Part shown: piece after piece, positions 12,066-24,397 of the stretch
How the letters are laid out: every line of letters begins with the position of its first letter
Position numbering within the stretch: the stretch's first letter is position 1
NCBI GenBank assembly: GCA_003508835.1
Contig: PUFA01000027.1
Coordinates: forward strand, 4,526,001 to 4,590,000
Direction: 5' to 3'
Length of the DNA stretch: 64,000 nucleotides
DNA from: Eonycteris spelaea
Lineage: Eukaryota > Chordata > Mammalia > Chiroptera > Pteropodidae
Made by a program: the position numbers and the translations under genes
Notes under the pieces: generated by a model
Told to the model about the DNA's origin: nothing
The model's input: the letters and a program-made list of their open reading frames with translations, nothing else
Databases searched by the model: none

Positions 12066-12420
12066 GTGTGAGAGAGAGAGAGAGAGACAGACAGACATAC
12101 AGACAGACAGACAGACAGAGACACAGAGATGGTGCAAGTGAGCAAGCGAGCAAGTGAGCAAAGACTGTCCTGTGGAATAATATAATTATAAAAAAGAGAC
12201 AGAATAGAAGGATATGTGAACTAGAAGATTAGGGAATTTTTTAGTTGGAAGAGGGAAGCCTATTAGCTGACTATAACTCAGAAGTCAGAAATATTAGCAG
12301 AAAATAGCATAACAGTGAAGCAAGGTCCTGGTCTTGGAAGAGACGGAAGGGAATAGGCCTCAGAATATGAGTAGGTGACTAAAGCTGTCCCATCAGAGTT
12401 GAGGATAGAGCCCACAATCA
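11250..12420 (-). repeat. L2 LINE, 5' region (interrupted copy, left part)
   Basis: Purine-rich text resembling reversed L2, with ggaatggatgtgaggaagtt and related ggtgacttttccaggagcat segments. It contains a microsatellite at 12023-12120 and is split by the 5S-derived SINE. Similar text resumes at 12653-12930. Confidence 0.4.
12023..12120. repeat. compound microsatellite (GT)n-(GA)n-(CAGA)n
   Basis: (GT) about 12023-12069 with one TATA break, (GA) 12070-12087 and (CAGA/CATA) 12087-12120. Several long false frames of Thr-His or Val-Cys repeats arise here. Confidence 0.95.
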
Positions 12421-12643
12421 TGTTTTTTTTTATTTGTTTGTTTTAGGCAAGGCAACCCTTGGTTGACAGATTGCAAGGACCTTGTCAACTTACGATCCCT
12501 TGTTTTTTATTTTATTTTTTATGCCTACAGCATCTCGTCTTTCTAGGTCTCCTATCCAAGTACTCATCAGGCCCAACCCTACTTAGCTTCTGAGATCAGA
12601 CGGGATCTGGCTTGTTCAGGGTGGCATGGCCTTAGACCTAGGG
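12421..12643 (-). mobile_element. 5S-rRNA-derived SINE
   Basis: On the minus strand a 115-nt 5S rRNA-like head (12523-12637) runs from GTCTAAGGCCATGCCACC to GATGCTGTAGGC. It retains pol III control-region text AGAAGCTAAGTAGGG and TACTTGGATAGGAGACC. By eye about 13 of the first 92 positions differ from mammalian 5S rRNA, and the last third is more changed. An A-rich spacer, about 70 nt of unrelated body and an A-rich end (AAACAAACAAATAAAAAA) follow. A 9-nt direct repeat TCATGTTTT flanks it (12418-12426 and 12644-12652). The head-body-tail build indicates a SINE and not a simple 5S pseudogene. Confidence 0.75.
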
Positions 12644-12652
12644 TCATGTTTT

Positions 12653-12930
12653 ATGGTGAAGGAGCACATTTATTTCAATATCAAGTCAGAACATTCTAAG
12701 GGCTCCATTTCTTGAAAAAAAAATGCCAGTGAAATCTCATTATCAGAAGTGGCCTTCTTTAAATGGATCTCAGATGGAGTAAGAATGAGTGAGGTTCCTG
12801 GGGAAAGGAGAGAAAGAGATGGGAGAAATACCAAGAGTAAAAACTGAGATAGAGAACTTTGAGCAGCTAGTGTGATAAAGATAATAAGGGTGAAATGAGG
12901 TAAATGAGATAGGGTCTCACTAAAACAGAG
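12653..12930 (-). repeat. L2 LINE (right part of interrupted copy)
   Basis: Purine-rich continuation of the reversed L2 on the far side of the SINE. The call depends largely on continuity with 11250-12420. Confidence 0.3.
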
Positions 12931-13437
12931 GATGTACAAAGAGAGGGTGGGCCAGCAAAGTCAGCCTGCTCTGTCAGTTTTCTATAATTTACATCCATTC
13001 AGCGTATATATTTCTTCTGTGGAAATAAGGAGCTGCATCCTATATTTAACTACTGGACTATACATCAGGACAATATCAGAAGGAAGGAGGAGAATCACAG
13101 CTCCCCCTTTTCCTCTACCACACATCTCTACCTGGTGCAGGAGCTACCTGGAGGGACCATTCCCACACTAGCTTGGTTACCCCCACCACTGGTTTGCTGT
13201 GGAAGCACTCCACAATGGAATCTCACAGCCTTCTTTATACAAAGGAAAAAAAATCTCTGCTGCTAGTTACTTATTATTTGCAATCAAAGAATAATTTATT
13301 TTCTGTAATACAAAAATAAAAAGCTTTATGGAAAGAGTAGACAGGGCTTATTTCATTTCTACTCTTTCAGAGAGGAAAAAAACAGAATATTGTTACAGAA
13401 CCGAGCTCCAGTAAATAAACACCCTATACGTTGACAT

Positions 13438-15300
13438 TCTTTTTTTAAGTTTTTTTATTGGCATGTAATTGACATAAAATATCTCACTAGTACCTAGTTT
13501 CAGGTACATATCATAGTGATTCAAAATTTATATACATTACGAAATGATCCCCACCAAAATCTAGTTGCCATCTGTCACCAGTTATTAAAATATTATTGAC
13601 TAGGTTCCCTATGCCTTACATTTTATCCCCATGACTTATATATGTTATGACAAGAAGTTAATTTTATTATGGATTTTTGTACCTCTTAATCTCCTTTGCC
13701 TATTTTACCTACCCCCAACCCCTCCCCATTCTGATAAGCACCACTTTGTTTCCTGTATCTGTAAGTATGTTTCTGTTTGTGCATTTCTTTTGTTTTTAGA
13801 TTCCACATATAAGTGAAATCATGGGTATTTGTATCTCTCTGTCTGACTTATCTCACTTAGCATAATACCATCTAGGTCCACTCATGTCATTGCAAATGTC
13901 AAGGTTTTGTTCTTTTTATAACAATAATATTCCACTGTGTTGTGTGTGTGTGTATAATATATCTTCTTTATCTATTCATCTATTGATAGATATCTTGGCT
14001 ATTGTAAATAATGTTTCCATATCTTGGTTATTGTATATAATGCTGCAATGAACATATAGTTGCATATATCTCTTCAAATTAGTGTTTTTGTTTTCTTTGT
14101 ATAAATATCCAGCAGTGGAATTGCTGGATTGTATGGTTGTTTAATTTTTTAGGGAACCTCCATACATTTTGCATAGTGGCCACACCATTTTACAATCCGC
14201 TCAACAGTGTATGAGGGTTCCCTTTTCCACACGTCCTTACCAACACTTGCTATTTTTTGTCTTTTTAATAATAGCCATTCTGACAGGTGTGAGGTGATCT
14301 CATTGTGGTTTTCATTTGCATTTCCCTGATAAGTAGTGATTTGAGCATCTTTTCATGTGCCTGTTGGCCATCTGTATATGTATTTGGAAAAATGTTCAAG
14401 TCATCTGCCCATTTTTTAAGTAGCTTGTTTGTTTTTTTATATTAAGTTGTGTAAATTCTTTATGTATTTTAGATATTAACCCCTTATTGTATGTATTATT
14501 TGCAAATATCTTTTCCCATTCAGTAGGTTGCCTTTTCATTTTGTTGATGGTTGCTCTGCTGTGCAAAAGCTTTTTAGTTTGATGTAATCTCACTTGCTTA
14601 TTTTTTCTTCTGTTGCCCCTGCCTGAGGAGACTGGTCCAAAAAATATTGCTAAGACTGATATCAAAGAGCTTACTGTCTATGTTTTCATCTAGGAATTGT
14701 ATGGTTTCATGTCTTACATGCAAGTCTTTAATTTTTAATTGCGAATTTATTTTTCTACAATGGCATAAGATAATGGTCTGGTTTCCTTCATTTGCATGTA
14801 GCTGTCCAGTTTTCTCATCAATCTAAGAACTCAAAGGTTTCATCAGATTCACTTATTGAAGAGAAAGTCTTTTTCCAATTGTATATCTTTGTCTCTTTTG
14901 TCATAGATTGACTATATATGCATGGGTTTACTTCTGAGCTCTCTATTCTATTTCATTGATTTATGTGTCTTTTCGTGGGACCAGTACCATGCTGTGTTCA
15001 TTATTATAGCTTTGTAATATAATTTAAAATCAGAGGGCATAAAACTGCCAGCTTCGTTCTTCTTTCCCAAGATTGCTTTGGCTATTCAGGGCCTTTTGTG
15101 GTTCCATACAAATTTCTCTGTTCTGGTTCTGTGAAAAATGCCATCATTCTTTTGATGGGGATCGGATGGAATCTGTAGATTGTTTGGGTAGTATGGTCAT
15201 TTTAACAATATTCTTCCAATCCACAAGCATTGTATACATCTTTCCATTTATTTGTATCATCTTTGATTTTTTCATTAATTTTGACATTATTTATTAGTGC
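13438..15300 (-). mobile_element. L1 LINE, 5'-truncated, ORF2 end plus 3' UTR
   Basis: This is the best preserved L1 in the window. Its 3' end is at left (reversed tail cattctttttttaag, then ttattggcatgtaattgaca). ORF2 C-terminal sequence spans about 14150-15300: a minus-strand frame at 14396-14665 reads KMKRQPTEWEKIFANNTYNK and GLISKIHKEFTQLN, the usual end region of ORF2p, but it is closed by stops, so the copy is dead. A 29-nt tandem duplication lies at 13990-14047. The type resembles late mammalian L1MA-class elements. Confidence 0.9.
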
Positions 15301-15614
15301 ATTTAGAATGATGAAGTGTGATGTCATGTAAGAAATTAATATGCTTATTTGTTCATGGATGCTTACTAGTTATAACCAGTTGGTTTGATTAAATATGTTG
15401 ATTTTATTGTTTTACACCCATTTATATCCTGGAAATCTTAACCCAACTGACTAAAGCCAGAAAGGATAAAATAACATGAAGTGCCAACATTATTAGTTCC
15501 CCCCCCAAAAAATAATGTTTTTATATATAAAGTCTTTTTCATAACACTGTAATTGATGCCTTTCACTGAAGAAAATCTTCAGATTTCTTTTTTAGTCCAA
15601 TAGTTGGTATAGAT

Positions 15615-15850
15615 TTCATTTGGTCAATCAGTATTTATTGAGTATCTATTGTATGCAAGATAAGGCACAATTTTAGGGTGTGAATGGGAAACAAAGTTTA
15701 ATTAGACACAGACGTGTCCTCAAGGAATTTAAATCCATTAGGAGAGTCAAGGTACATATATAAATATTAACAACATAAAATGTGATAAATTCCGGAAGAA
15801 AGTATAAATTATCCTGATTTCAGGAGAGGAACAGAGTAGAATGGACATAC
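15615..15850 (-). repeat. L2 LINE 3' end fragment
   Basis: Reversed L2 terminus: cagtatttattgagtatcta, ttgtatgcaagataaggc, then acgtgtcctcaaggaattta and tgtgataaattccggaagaa. Confidence 0.5.
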
Positions 15851-16800
15851 ACGTTTAACTTCCCGGGACTAGCCTGAACGAGCAACAGCGCAGGGCATTG
15901 CTGAAGTGCTATGAATTTAGCAGAATCTAGGAAATTCTTCTGCTTTCTTTGTTTCCCAACACCCAGATGTTTAGTACATATCAAGTTCATTCTCAATTAG
16001 ACAAAATGCTTAAAATGTAAGTCATTTTTTAGAAGTAGAAACCATGGACTTCGATTTCACACAAAAATGTAAATAACTGATATCAGATTTTCTCCTAAGA
16101 ACCAGATTTTGATTGAAAGAAGGAAGGACAGAGATAGGTATTTCAAAGTGTTAGAAGAGACAACAGAGAAAGGGAACAGAGACACAAAAAAGGACTTCTG
16201 AGATTGTTTATTTATTTTGCAGTATTGCCTAGGGTAGGATTGGGAACAATCTGAGAATCAAAAGGTTTTGACAGATTCACTTTCCTATAGATATTTGGAT
16301 AGTCATTATACTTTTAGAGAAAGGTGGTTGTTCATGCACAGATATATACATATGTTTTTTATTTATGTGTATGTATGTATTCATTATATATACATATGAC
16401 AGAGATACATGCATATCTGTTTGTTCAGATAACTATCAGGAGCATTCATTGTTTAAAAATTCAGTCTTGCCTTGGTGTTTCTGCAAAGAGAGCCAGGGGT
16501 GAGAAGGTCTAGAGACAAAAGGGGCTATCCAAGAAGCTCAGGTTCATTGCAAGCTCCCACTGTCACAGTGAGAGGCACTGTAGGGGACCTATCTGATCCT
16601 CAGTTTCCCTTTATGCAGCTCTGGGTGTTATAAACCCAGACTATTTTGGATGCACTCTTCCTACGGCTTTCCCTTTCCAGCTACTAGAATGCTTTATTTG
16701 TCAGAATCAATTAACATCACTTGCCTCTCACAGCCATCCACCTTCCTGGGTTATGTTAGAGACATAGGGTTCTTCATTCTGTCATAATTGCCTTGGATGT
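15850..16800 (-). other. COL28A1 intron sequence without recognised feature
   Basis: Intronic DNA with no clear repeat, exon or RNA gene. A short AT-rich run near 16340-16400 is the only low-complexity patch. Confidence 0.5.
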
Positions 16801-17725
16801 CCCTCAGGCACCTCCACTTAACATTGTGCAAATGAAGCTCATTGTTTTCCTTAAACAAACAAACAAACAAACAAACAAACCCAAAGAACTCATCCTGCCT
16901 CCTGTATTCTCCATCTCAGTAGATGGTGTTTGAATTCCCCATCTCTGAGCTAGAAAGCCATCTGTTATCCCCAAACCCCTCTATCTCCCTAACCTCCAGT
17001 CCATCCAATTACTAAATCCTATTCATTAAACCCCAGAAATGGCTTTCCGGTTCATGTGTCTTTTTATTCTGACTGCTCCTGGCTTAGTTCAGGGGCTAAT
17101 TATCTCTCACTTGGAGTATTGTTCCCCATATCCCGGCCTCCTTTCCTCCTCCTCCTATTTATCTTTCACACAGAAACCAGGGTTATTCTTCCTGTGAACC
17201 AAATGTGACCATATCACCCTTGCTTTAAAAACTTCTCTGCTTTCTTCTGGTTGCCGGGCCTATGAATGAAGTTTAAGATCCTGAGCTTGACACATGAAGC
17301 CATTTATAATTGGTCCTCAAGTTGTTTTTTGAGCTTTAACTCTTACCATTCTGCCACACACACTTTAGGCTCCAGTTAGGCTGAACTTGTCCTTATTTGA
17401 AATACTGTGCCCTTTGGAAGTTCCCCCTTTGCCCACATGTTCCTTCTGCTGGAAATACTGTTCCCCCCATTCTTGCCTTGTAAAACTCCTACTCATTCTT
17501 AAAACTCGGCTCAATGCCACCTCCTCTGTAAAGCCCCCCATTATTCTGCCCTGAAATTAATTGTTCCATCTCCTATGCTTCATCCACAGCTCTGCTAAAG
17601 TTCTTATAATACTTCTTATACTTATCCATTCCCTGATAGACCATGGACTTCTCTTGGGCAGGAATTGTGCCTTAAGAGTTACCACCCAGCACAGTAGTAA
17701 TATCGATATATATTATTGAATTCAT
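16800..17725 (+). repeat. L2 LINE
   Basis: Long L2 copy: gcctcctgtattctccatct, ctccagtccatccaattact, gtgaccatatcacccttgct, cctatgaatgaagtttaaga, tgttccttctgctggaaata, cactcattc-like and gaccatggacttctcttggg, ending gatatatattattgaattca. A (AAAC)7 run at 16853-16880 is embedded in it. Confidence 0.65.
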
Positions 17726-17944
17726 TGATTAAGAAGAGAGCTCAGTTTACTACTTGCTGGGTGAAACCCGAGTTTGCTCTTATTTAGGAAGTCTTCAGAA
17801 AGGGACATGGCTCGACTGGGGAGGCAACAAAACGATATGTCACACAAGCAGGGAAGAACCCAGGAACATTCCACACCTAAGAGATAGACTATATATTAGG
17901 GAGATAATACATTATTGTCTATAACTTAATTTACAATTCTCATA

Positions 17945-18165
17945 AAGACTCAGGTCAGCAAACCCTGTGGGTCAAATCCAAGTCTTCATCTGCTTTTTGG
18001 AAATAAGTCTTATCTGAACACAGCCATGTTCATTCACTTAAGTATTAGCTATGGCTGCTTTTGTACTTCAAAGATAGAGTTGAGTAATTGCAACAGAGAT
18101 CAAATGGCCTGCAAAACTGAAAAGATTTACTGTTTTGCCCTTTTCAGAAAGAGTTTGGTGATCAT
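17945..18165 (+). repeat. hAT-type MER element
   Basis: Matches by eye the short non-autonomous DNA element beginning ggtcagcaaac, with gaacacagccatgttcattc, agctatggctgcttttgtac and gagttgagtaattgcaacag, ending agaaagagtttggtgatc. The family name was not fixed. Confidence 0.5.
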
Positions 18166-19368
18166 GATATAAACCATGTAGTATAAATGTGTTAATTTTG
18201 ATCTATAATTGAGAGGCAGTCTGTTGCCCTAATTGAAACTACCCATCTCAGAGTTGGTTAGTATTTATTCAAACAGAAATGCATTAGAAGCCTTTCTGTT
18301 CTTTTTGGAACATAGCATAAAAATCTAGTAAGTCCTGTTGTCCCCTTAGGAATTATATCCTAGGCCTGATTTCTCAATGGTCCTGAGTCCAACTACTGAT
18401 CTAGAGGTTTCTCACTATTCCCACTAGACAGCTGACTCCCGATGCTAGAATATTGTTGCATTTGCTCATAACGAATCTTTCATATCTGTGACGGCTTTAT
18501 AAAAGAACAGGCCATGGACTTCACTGAGCTTACAGAATAGGGTCGTGAATGCTGTGTGCCTGCTTCCTAGAGGATGTCTATACGTGTAGAACAGCTACAT
18601 CTAGGTCTAATTTAGTTATAACCTGGTGGAGAGAAGACTACAGTATTCGATGGTAATTCTGGGAAGCTCTCCAATTATCACCTAAAAGAACCTAATAGTT
18701 GCTCGTGATCTGATTGACTGAGGTCAGTACCCGGAAGCTTGCTGTGAGGACAGTCATATTTATCTCAGGAAGTTACTCTCATGCACACGTGATTGAGAAG
18801 CTTTGAAACAAAGCTTCCACCTTGCACGATGTGCATGGATCTCCTCCCTCCCAGTCCCCACTCTGGGAATAGGAGGTGGAAACTAAATGAGCAAGAGTAT
18901 GGCTTGGAGTGTGGGAGAGTGGCAAGCCGAGCATGTGTGCACTTTGAAGAAAATTGAGAGATTGCAGAGTGGGAGGTGGGTACACAGATGAGGGAGAGTT
19001 GTGACTTGTATTAAAGGATCTAAAAGCTGGCGAGTGGGTGATTCAAATAGCATGATGTTAATCTGTTCTAGTGTGCATGATGATGTCAGTGGTGGCAGGG
19101 ACATAATATAAAATATTACTTGCAACATTTAATAAATTATTTATAAAATATAGAATATTTTAAAAGTTCATATTTATGCTCACAAGCCCTAGCGCTATTT
19201 CAGAACTAGAAATCTAGAGACAAAGCGCTAATATTCAGAGTCAAGGGCCTAAAAATACACATACATCAGCTGATTCTTGTCAGTGCAAGGCAAGATGTTC
19301 TTTAGTGTAAAACAGACAGAAAACACAATGTTAAGCTCACAAATTAAGCCATTAAGACAGTTACTTAC
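18165..19368 (-). other. COL28A1 intron, 5' part, no recognised feature
   Basis: The remainder of the 10.4 kb intron. No repeats or exons were recognised. The adjoining intron 19527-21114 is likewise featureless. Confidence 0.55.
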
Positions 19369-19526
19369 CGATTCAGAAATTTCTTTCTGAGGCTCCAGAG
19401 TGGATTCGCTGAGTTCTTCCCCTGATATCCCAAATCCAGGTTGAAGTGGTGGCGAACCCAAAACTTTAACGAGGTAGGAATCAAAATCCTCACAATGTTT
19501 TTTAAACAACCTTTGCTTCAGGGTGT
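19369..19526 (-). CDS. COL28A1: COL28A1 exon after VWA2 (linker start)
   Basis: This 158-nt exon begins by completing an Asp codon and reads [19 protein letters not shown], the terminal helix that closes the VWA fold. It then becomes a low-complexity acidic linker ([19 protein letters not shown] to EPQKEISES). The acceptor is TCTTTTAAAAG and the donor GTAAGT, ending in phase 0. One cysteine is present. The exon is intact and is followed by a 10.4 kb intron. Confidence 0.92.
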
Positions 19527-21114
19527 CTTTTAAAAGAGAAACAGAAAAGAGAAATAGTAGGAGCAATGGAACATTATTCAAAACCTTTTTAAAGAGATCT
19601 GCACTCTTCTTAGAATAAACACTTTCTTATCACCTGAACTCAACTGCTGGGTGAACTAAGTTTTAAAGTGCTTTCACATCATCTGTAAGAGGCCATCTAA
19701 AATAATGTAATTTAATTTAATAGTATATGAGAGCCCAAATAAGCAAATGAATGACTTAACTGCTTGCTTATCTAAAGCACCAGTTAACTGTGAACTACTC
19801 TGTGGAAAGGCAAGTCTCTGTAGAAAGACAAGTCTTTCATAACAAATTCAATAGGCAATTACCTCTGATTTTAGGAATAGCAAAAGGCCAGTGAGTACAA
19901 AAACATATCCCTCACTGGCTGGAACAAATTACTATTTTTTGGTTAAGAGAATAAAGCTCTTCAATTATTAAAATATAACCCGTCTCTGAAATGTGTAATA
20001 CTTCTGATCATTCTAACATGTTAACAGCACAGTGAGGATGAATATGTCAGATAAACCCATTAGTCACCAGCAGGAGGGTGTTCAGGAAATGGAACCTCGG
20101 GTTAGAGAGGTCTAGAGAAAAGGGAAACTAGAAAGTGGGAGGGTTCTGAATGTGGCGTGCTATCATTAGGGCCAGCCACTCTGGTACTCGGAGAAGGTCG
20201 GGAGCAACATGAGGAAAGGAGGTTCTGTGCCGGCCACATGGGTCCCCACTCCTAGGTGGACGGAGAAGGAAAAATGGAACGAAACTGAAGACTGCAAACC
20301 CATTAAGCATAACTTTTACTTACTTCACAAGCTTGCTGGGTAAGGGCTCTGCCAGAATGAGTCATTGGTTTCCAAGGAATTGGAACATGTCTCATTGTAA
20401 AGCAATACTGGCCATGCATCAATCATAGGTGAGTCAGTGTCTTAGAATGCCTCATTAGGAAATGCCAGTTCACGTGAAAGGGTGAAGTAGCATAGGGGCA
20501 CCCATCAGATTGACATGGACTGTATGATGAATACTCAAAATGTTAAGAAACCCCTGACGTCAACCTATTTACTCATTATATTTTTTCAAAAAACAGAATA
20601 TAATGTTATCTGTTTTCATAAGAAAGAATAGAGAATAGAGACTAGAACAGAAAATAGTATCGAATAATCCCAGTTACTTACATCTTTCCTCCTTTAGATT
20701 ATCATAATTTTTTTCATGTATCATGTACTTTTTAATTCATTTTGATTCTAGGTTATTTCCTGCCTTGCTGCTGGCTTGCACCATCCCTTATTCAAGATAG
20801 ACAATTTTTTGAACATCAACTAATATTAACAATACCCCCACATTTTATTCTTTCTTTTCATTCATGTCTTTTGACCACAGATACCCCTAGTTAACTCCAA
20901 GACTAGCTCAGCACTTACTACGAGTGAATAAAGACAAGCAACTGTACTCTCTTAACTGGGTGATACTAAACGTTTTTACTTCCTGGAGTTTGCATGTTAC
21001 AATTTAACATTCGCATAAGCCTCTTTAGCCTCCTGATTTCTATTTTTCTCAGAATAATCCATGCCGTGGTACTTGGAAGAACTTAAATTCCTTTACTCTG
21101 GAGCTGAGTCTTAC

Positions 21115-21669
21115 CTTGCAGGGTAAGGAAGTCATCAAATTGATAAACATGCTCACTGTCTGGGTCAGTAGCAATTAGATTCATTTCGTTGTGAAACATT
21201 TCGAAGTTGGGGTCATTTTTCTTCACCACCCCGATCACAAATATTTCCACATTGATGTCCCTGGCGTTCTTCACCACCTCTTTTAGATTCTTTTCATCTC
21301 GGGTATCTGTCTGCCCATCAGTGATGACCAAGGCCACTTTCTTCACACCTGGCCTTGCAGCTTCAAGCATGTTGTTGGCTGCATGGAGAGCTGTGGCTGT
21401 GTAGGTGCCTTCCCCCAGATACTGCATGTTGTCCACAGCCAGCTTGATGTCATCCTTGTTGGAGAACTGCATCAAATCTGCCACCTTCTCCACTTTATGA
21501 CTATAGTTGATTATGCCTATGTGGGCAGTGGTGAGGTCCAGAGCAACCTGGTCAATAAGAGTCTTCACAAAATTTTTGATGATCTGGAAGTTCTGTAACC
21601 CCACACTTTCTGAGCTGTCAATCACAAACAGCAGCTCTAGTGGAGTCTCTTTGCATTTGGGCCCACAAC
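21115..21669 (-). CDS. COL28A1: COL28A1 second von Willebrand A domain (single exon)
   Basis: This 555-nt exon holds the complete VWA2 domain, 184 residues after the split Gly codon. It opens [21 protein letters not shown]. The MIDAS metal site is complete: DSSES at residues 17-21, the Thr of GEGT at 88 and the Asp of ITDGQ at 117. The domain closes with the alpha-helical [16 protein letters not shown] domains bind protein partners through a divalent cation, and in this gene the pair flanks the triple helix. The acceptor is CATCTTTTAG and the donor GTAAGA, phase 2 in and 1 out. There is no stop or frameshift. The DPDSEHV segment seems two residues longer than the human protein as remembered. 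Confidence 0.95.
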
Positions 21670-23288
21670 CTAAAAGATGAGTGTTGAGATAGAAACATTG
21701 CAGAAATGAAAAAACATCCCCAATTGGTATCAGATTGGCAGGGGGAAGGAAGAGACAGGCAAAGATGAATCTGTGATCTGGGTTGTTACTTTCCTTTTCT
21801 GTGACTGTCAACACAGCTGACAACTGTCTCCCTTCTGTTTTCTACACTCGACTTTTTTTCAAAAGTAATTAATTACAAAAAAAAAAAACGCACAAAAACC
21901 CCAAAACACTGTAGATGACAAAATAATAAACACTAAGTGTCAATTTCTTGGATTAAAAACTAAAACATTTTTAAGAGTTGGCATCCCCTCCCCTGTGTAT
22001 GCCTTCCTGATTATATTCCCTTCCCTCTCCTTAAGAGATAAGCACTATCCTAAATTTGTTATTCCATCATTTGTATTTACTCTGAATCTGAAAGCTCATA
22101 TTTTAGTCTTCAGCCATGTCCTTACATGAAAATGGAAATTTGTTCATTGGCATGGCCAGTGGGTAAAGTAACGGGATGAAAGTTTTTAATTATGGTGGAA
22201 AGATTAGGGACTTCATATGTACACAAGAATAGTTATCCCTGGCTACTCTAGTTTATGTCCCCAGTCACCCATGATGTCGACTAAGATGACTCCCATCTTA
22301 TCACTGAGGCCAGCAATCCACTCACACTGTGAAACCTTCTGAGGATAGTGAGAATACTGGTCAACAAGCAATTTCTAAAGCAGTGCCAGAGTCACCATCA
22401 GGCAATAAGAATGATCAAGGTTCCACTGATTTATCCATATCCTTATGCTACCCAGTAACCCTACCACAAAAAATCATGGGTGCTATTTTTACTGGGCTTC
22501 CAGAATTTAGAAGCCATGTCTAAATTGGCCTGTCACCAGGCACAGTCCCAGGCTGGTTCTTAAAGTCTTTTGAGTGGCACGCTAGTTCTGGATTCTCTGT
22601 ATGGAAGAACAAAGATATTCCTTCTTCTGTCCAATCTAAACACAGAAGTTTTTCTTCATTATTCCATGAATTTCTTGCCATTCGTCTCATCTCTTTTCTT
22701 TACTTCCTCTTTTTGGTAACTATTTTAACTCTAATGTATTGAAGCCCTAGAAGCATTTACATAGAGCTGTGAAGTAAGATGACCCCTCCCCTCCACGCCC
22801 CCACACTGTCCTCTTGCCTTTGAAGTGGAATGCACTCTAGAAATAATGCTGACCACTCCATTCAGAAAGATCTCTCGCTTCAGGAAAACACAGACACAAC
22901 AGCCACCAGCTGGGCTGGACTCAAATACTATTTCGGCCCCTGTGGTCCTGTTTTCTTTGTTGTTGCCTCTGCCCTAAGCTCAGGTAAATGTCACTGAATG
23001 TAAATGATCAAGCTGTGTCCATGGAATGCCTGGCTGCCCACAGACTCTAGGCCAGCATCTTCACACTTCATAACCACCCCAGGAAGATTTTCTTTTCTTA
23101 AATCAGAATTCCCACAGCCCCTCTCACAGCTTCCTTTCATTTTCCCATTGACTTTTCAAATGAGCTTCACTTTCTCATGAGCTATATAATATACATCCTC
23201 TGGGTGAACACATTATCCTGACCAACACAGGACATTGTGGGGTTGGTTTTTAAAGTGATGGGTTTTTTTCTTGATAGTCAAATCTTAC
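21670..23288 (-). other. COL28A1 intron between hinge exon and VWA2
   Basis: 1619 nt with no clear repeat. An open frame at 21670-21823 continuing upstream of the VWA2 exon is intronic read-through, because it precedes the TTTTAG acceptor. Confidence 0.6.
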
Positions 23289-23325
23289 CACATATTTCAA
23301 CAATAAGTTTGATAATTTCTTCTCT
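23289..23325 (-). CDS. COL28A1: COL28A1 hinge exon between helix and VWA2
   Basis: This 37-nt exon encodes REEIIKLIVEIC plus the first base of a Gly codon. It joins the end of the triple helix to the second VWA domain and is followed by the Cys-rich start of the VWA2 exon (GCGPKC). The acceptor is a long pyrimidine tract ending CTCCAG and the donor is GTAAGA. The phase is 0 in and 1 out. The hydrophobic heptad-like IIKLIVEI may help chain association, but that is inference. It is too small to be found by ORF length; it was located by the reading frame and splice sites. Confidence 0.88.
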
Positions 23326-23509
23326 CTGGAGGAAAAAAAGAAAAATGTATTAATTATATGACCATTTTTTTTCCTATAGCCATAAAAGATACATCTTATT
23401 ACAATTGGCATTGGGTCATTTGATTTAATCCTTCCACTGTAGAAAATAAAATAAATAGCACAGAGGTTAAAAGTTGGCCATAATATGTCATAACTGAAAT
23501 GTGTTTGAG

Positions 23510-23690
23510 TTGTGAGATGTAATAGCTCAGACTTTTTGAGTTCAAATTGTGGCTTCAGCATTTGTCAGCTGTCTGACCTTGGACAGAAGGTAACCTCACA
23601 AGACCTGTGTCTTAAGGCTGTGGTGCAGATTGAACAAGGTAATGTGCACAGAGCTCTTAGCACAGGGTCTGGCAGGCAAAGTACAGTGTC
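23510..23690 (-). repeat. MIR SINE
   Basis: Reversed MIR: gagttcaaattgtggcttca, cagctgtctgaccttggaca and tgcagattgaacaaggtaat, then agcacagggtctggcag. Confidence 0.5.
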
Positions 23691-23697
23691 TCCTGCT

Positions 23698-24397
23698 TGC
23701 CCATCTGCAGTTAAGCCTTCCGTGGTTTCAGTTACCTGCGGTCAACTGCAGTTTGAAAATGTTAAAAATTCAGAAAAATTCAGAAATAAACAAGCCATAT
23801 GTTTTAAATGCAGGCCATTCTGAGTAGCAAGATCAAATCTCTCTATGTCCCGCTCAGTCCCACTCGGGACGTGAATCATCCTTTTATCCAATGTGCCCAC
23901 GCTGTACAAGCTCCCCAACCGTTAGTCACTTAGTCATCATGGTATCGCAGTGTTCGTGTCCAGGTAACCCTGATTTTACTTAATTACGGCCCCAAAGCAA
24001 AAGAATAGTGATGCTGGCAATTTGGACATGCCAAAGAGAAACTGTTAAGTGCTTCTTTTAAGTGAAAAGGTGAAAGTTCTCAAGTTATTAAAGAAAAACA
24101 AATCATTTGCTGAAGTTGCTAAGATCTACAGTAAGAGCAAATATATCTGTGATATGTTTTGAGAGAGTGAAAGACCAACAACATTTATATAACTTTTATA
24201 TTGTTTATAAATTGTTATAATTGTGTTTTATTATTTTTCTAAATCTCTTACTGTGCCTAATTTATAAATTGAACTGTAGTGTAGGTATGTGTGTGTTAGT
24301 TGAAAACTTAGTATATATGGGGTCTGGTACTATCTGTGGTTTCAGGCATCCGCTGGGGGTCTTGGATCATATTCTCTGCGGATAAGGGGAAACTACT
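23698..24397 (+). mobile_element. Tigger-type (TcMar) DNA transposon, internally deleted
   Basis: The left end (gcagttaagccttccgtggtt) and right end (ataaggggaaactactgca) are diverged inverted repeats flanked by TA-rich sequence. The body has ggtttcagttacctgcggtc, gttagtcacttagtcatcat and the transposase N-terminal coding relic gccccaaagcaaaagaatag with gatatgcc-like and ttttaagtgaaaaggtgaaa. The start codon is lost and most of the transposase is deleted. Confidence 0.7.

Noticed and set aside
11884..12161. Overlapping frames rich in Thr-His, Val-Cys or Ser-Leu repeats on both strands
   Set aside because: Translation of the (GT)n-(GA)n-(CAGA)n microsatellite, with no conserved domain.
12523..12637. 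Functional 5S rRNA gene
   Set aside because: About 13 changes in the first 92 positions, a rearranged 3' third, no pol III T-run at the proper end and an attached SINE body with A-rich tail.
14396..14665. 89-residue minus-strand frame as a host gene
   Set aside because: It is the C-terminal region of L1 ORF2 with flanking stops, a dead retrotransposon.
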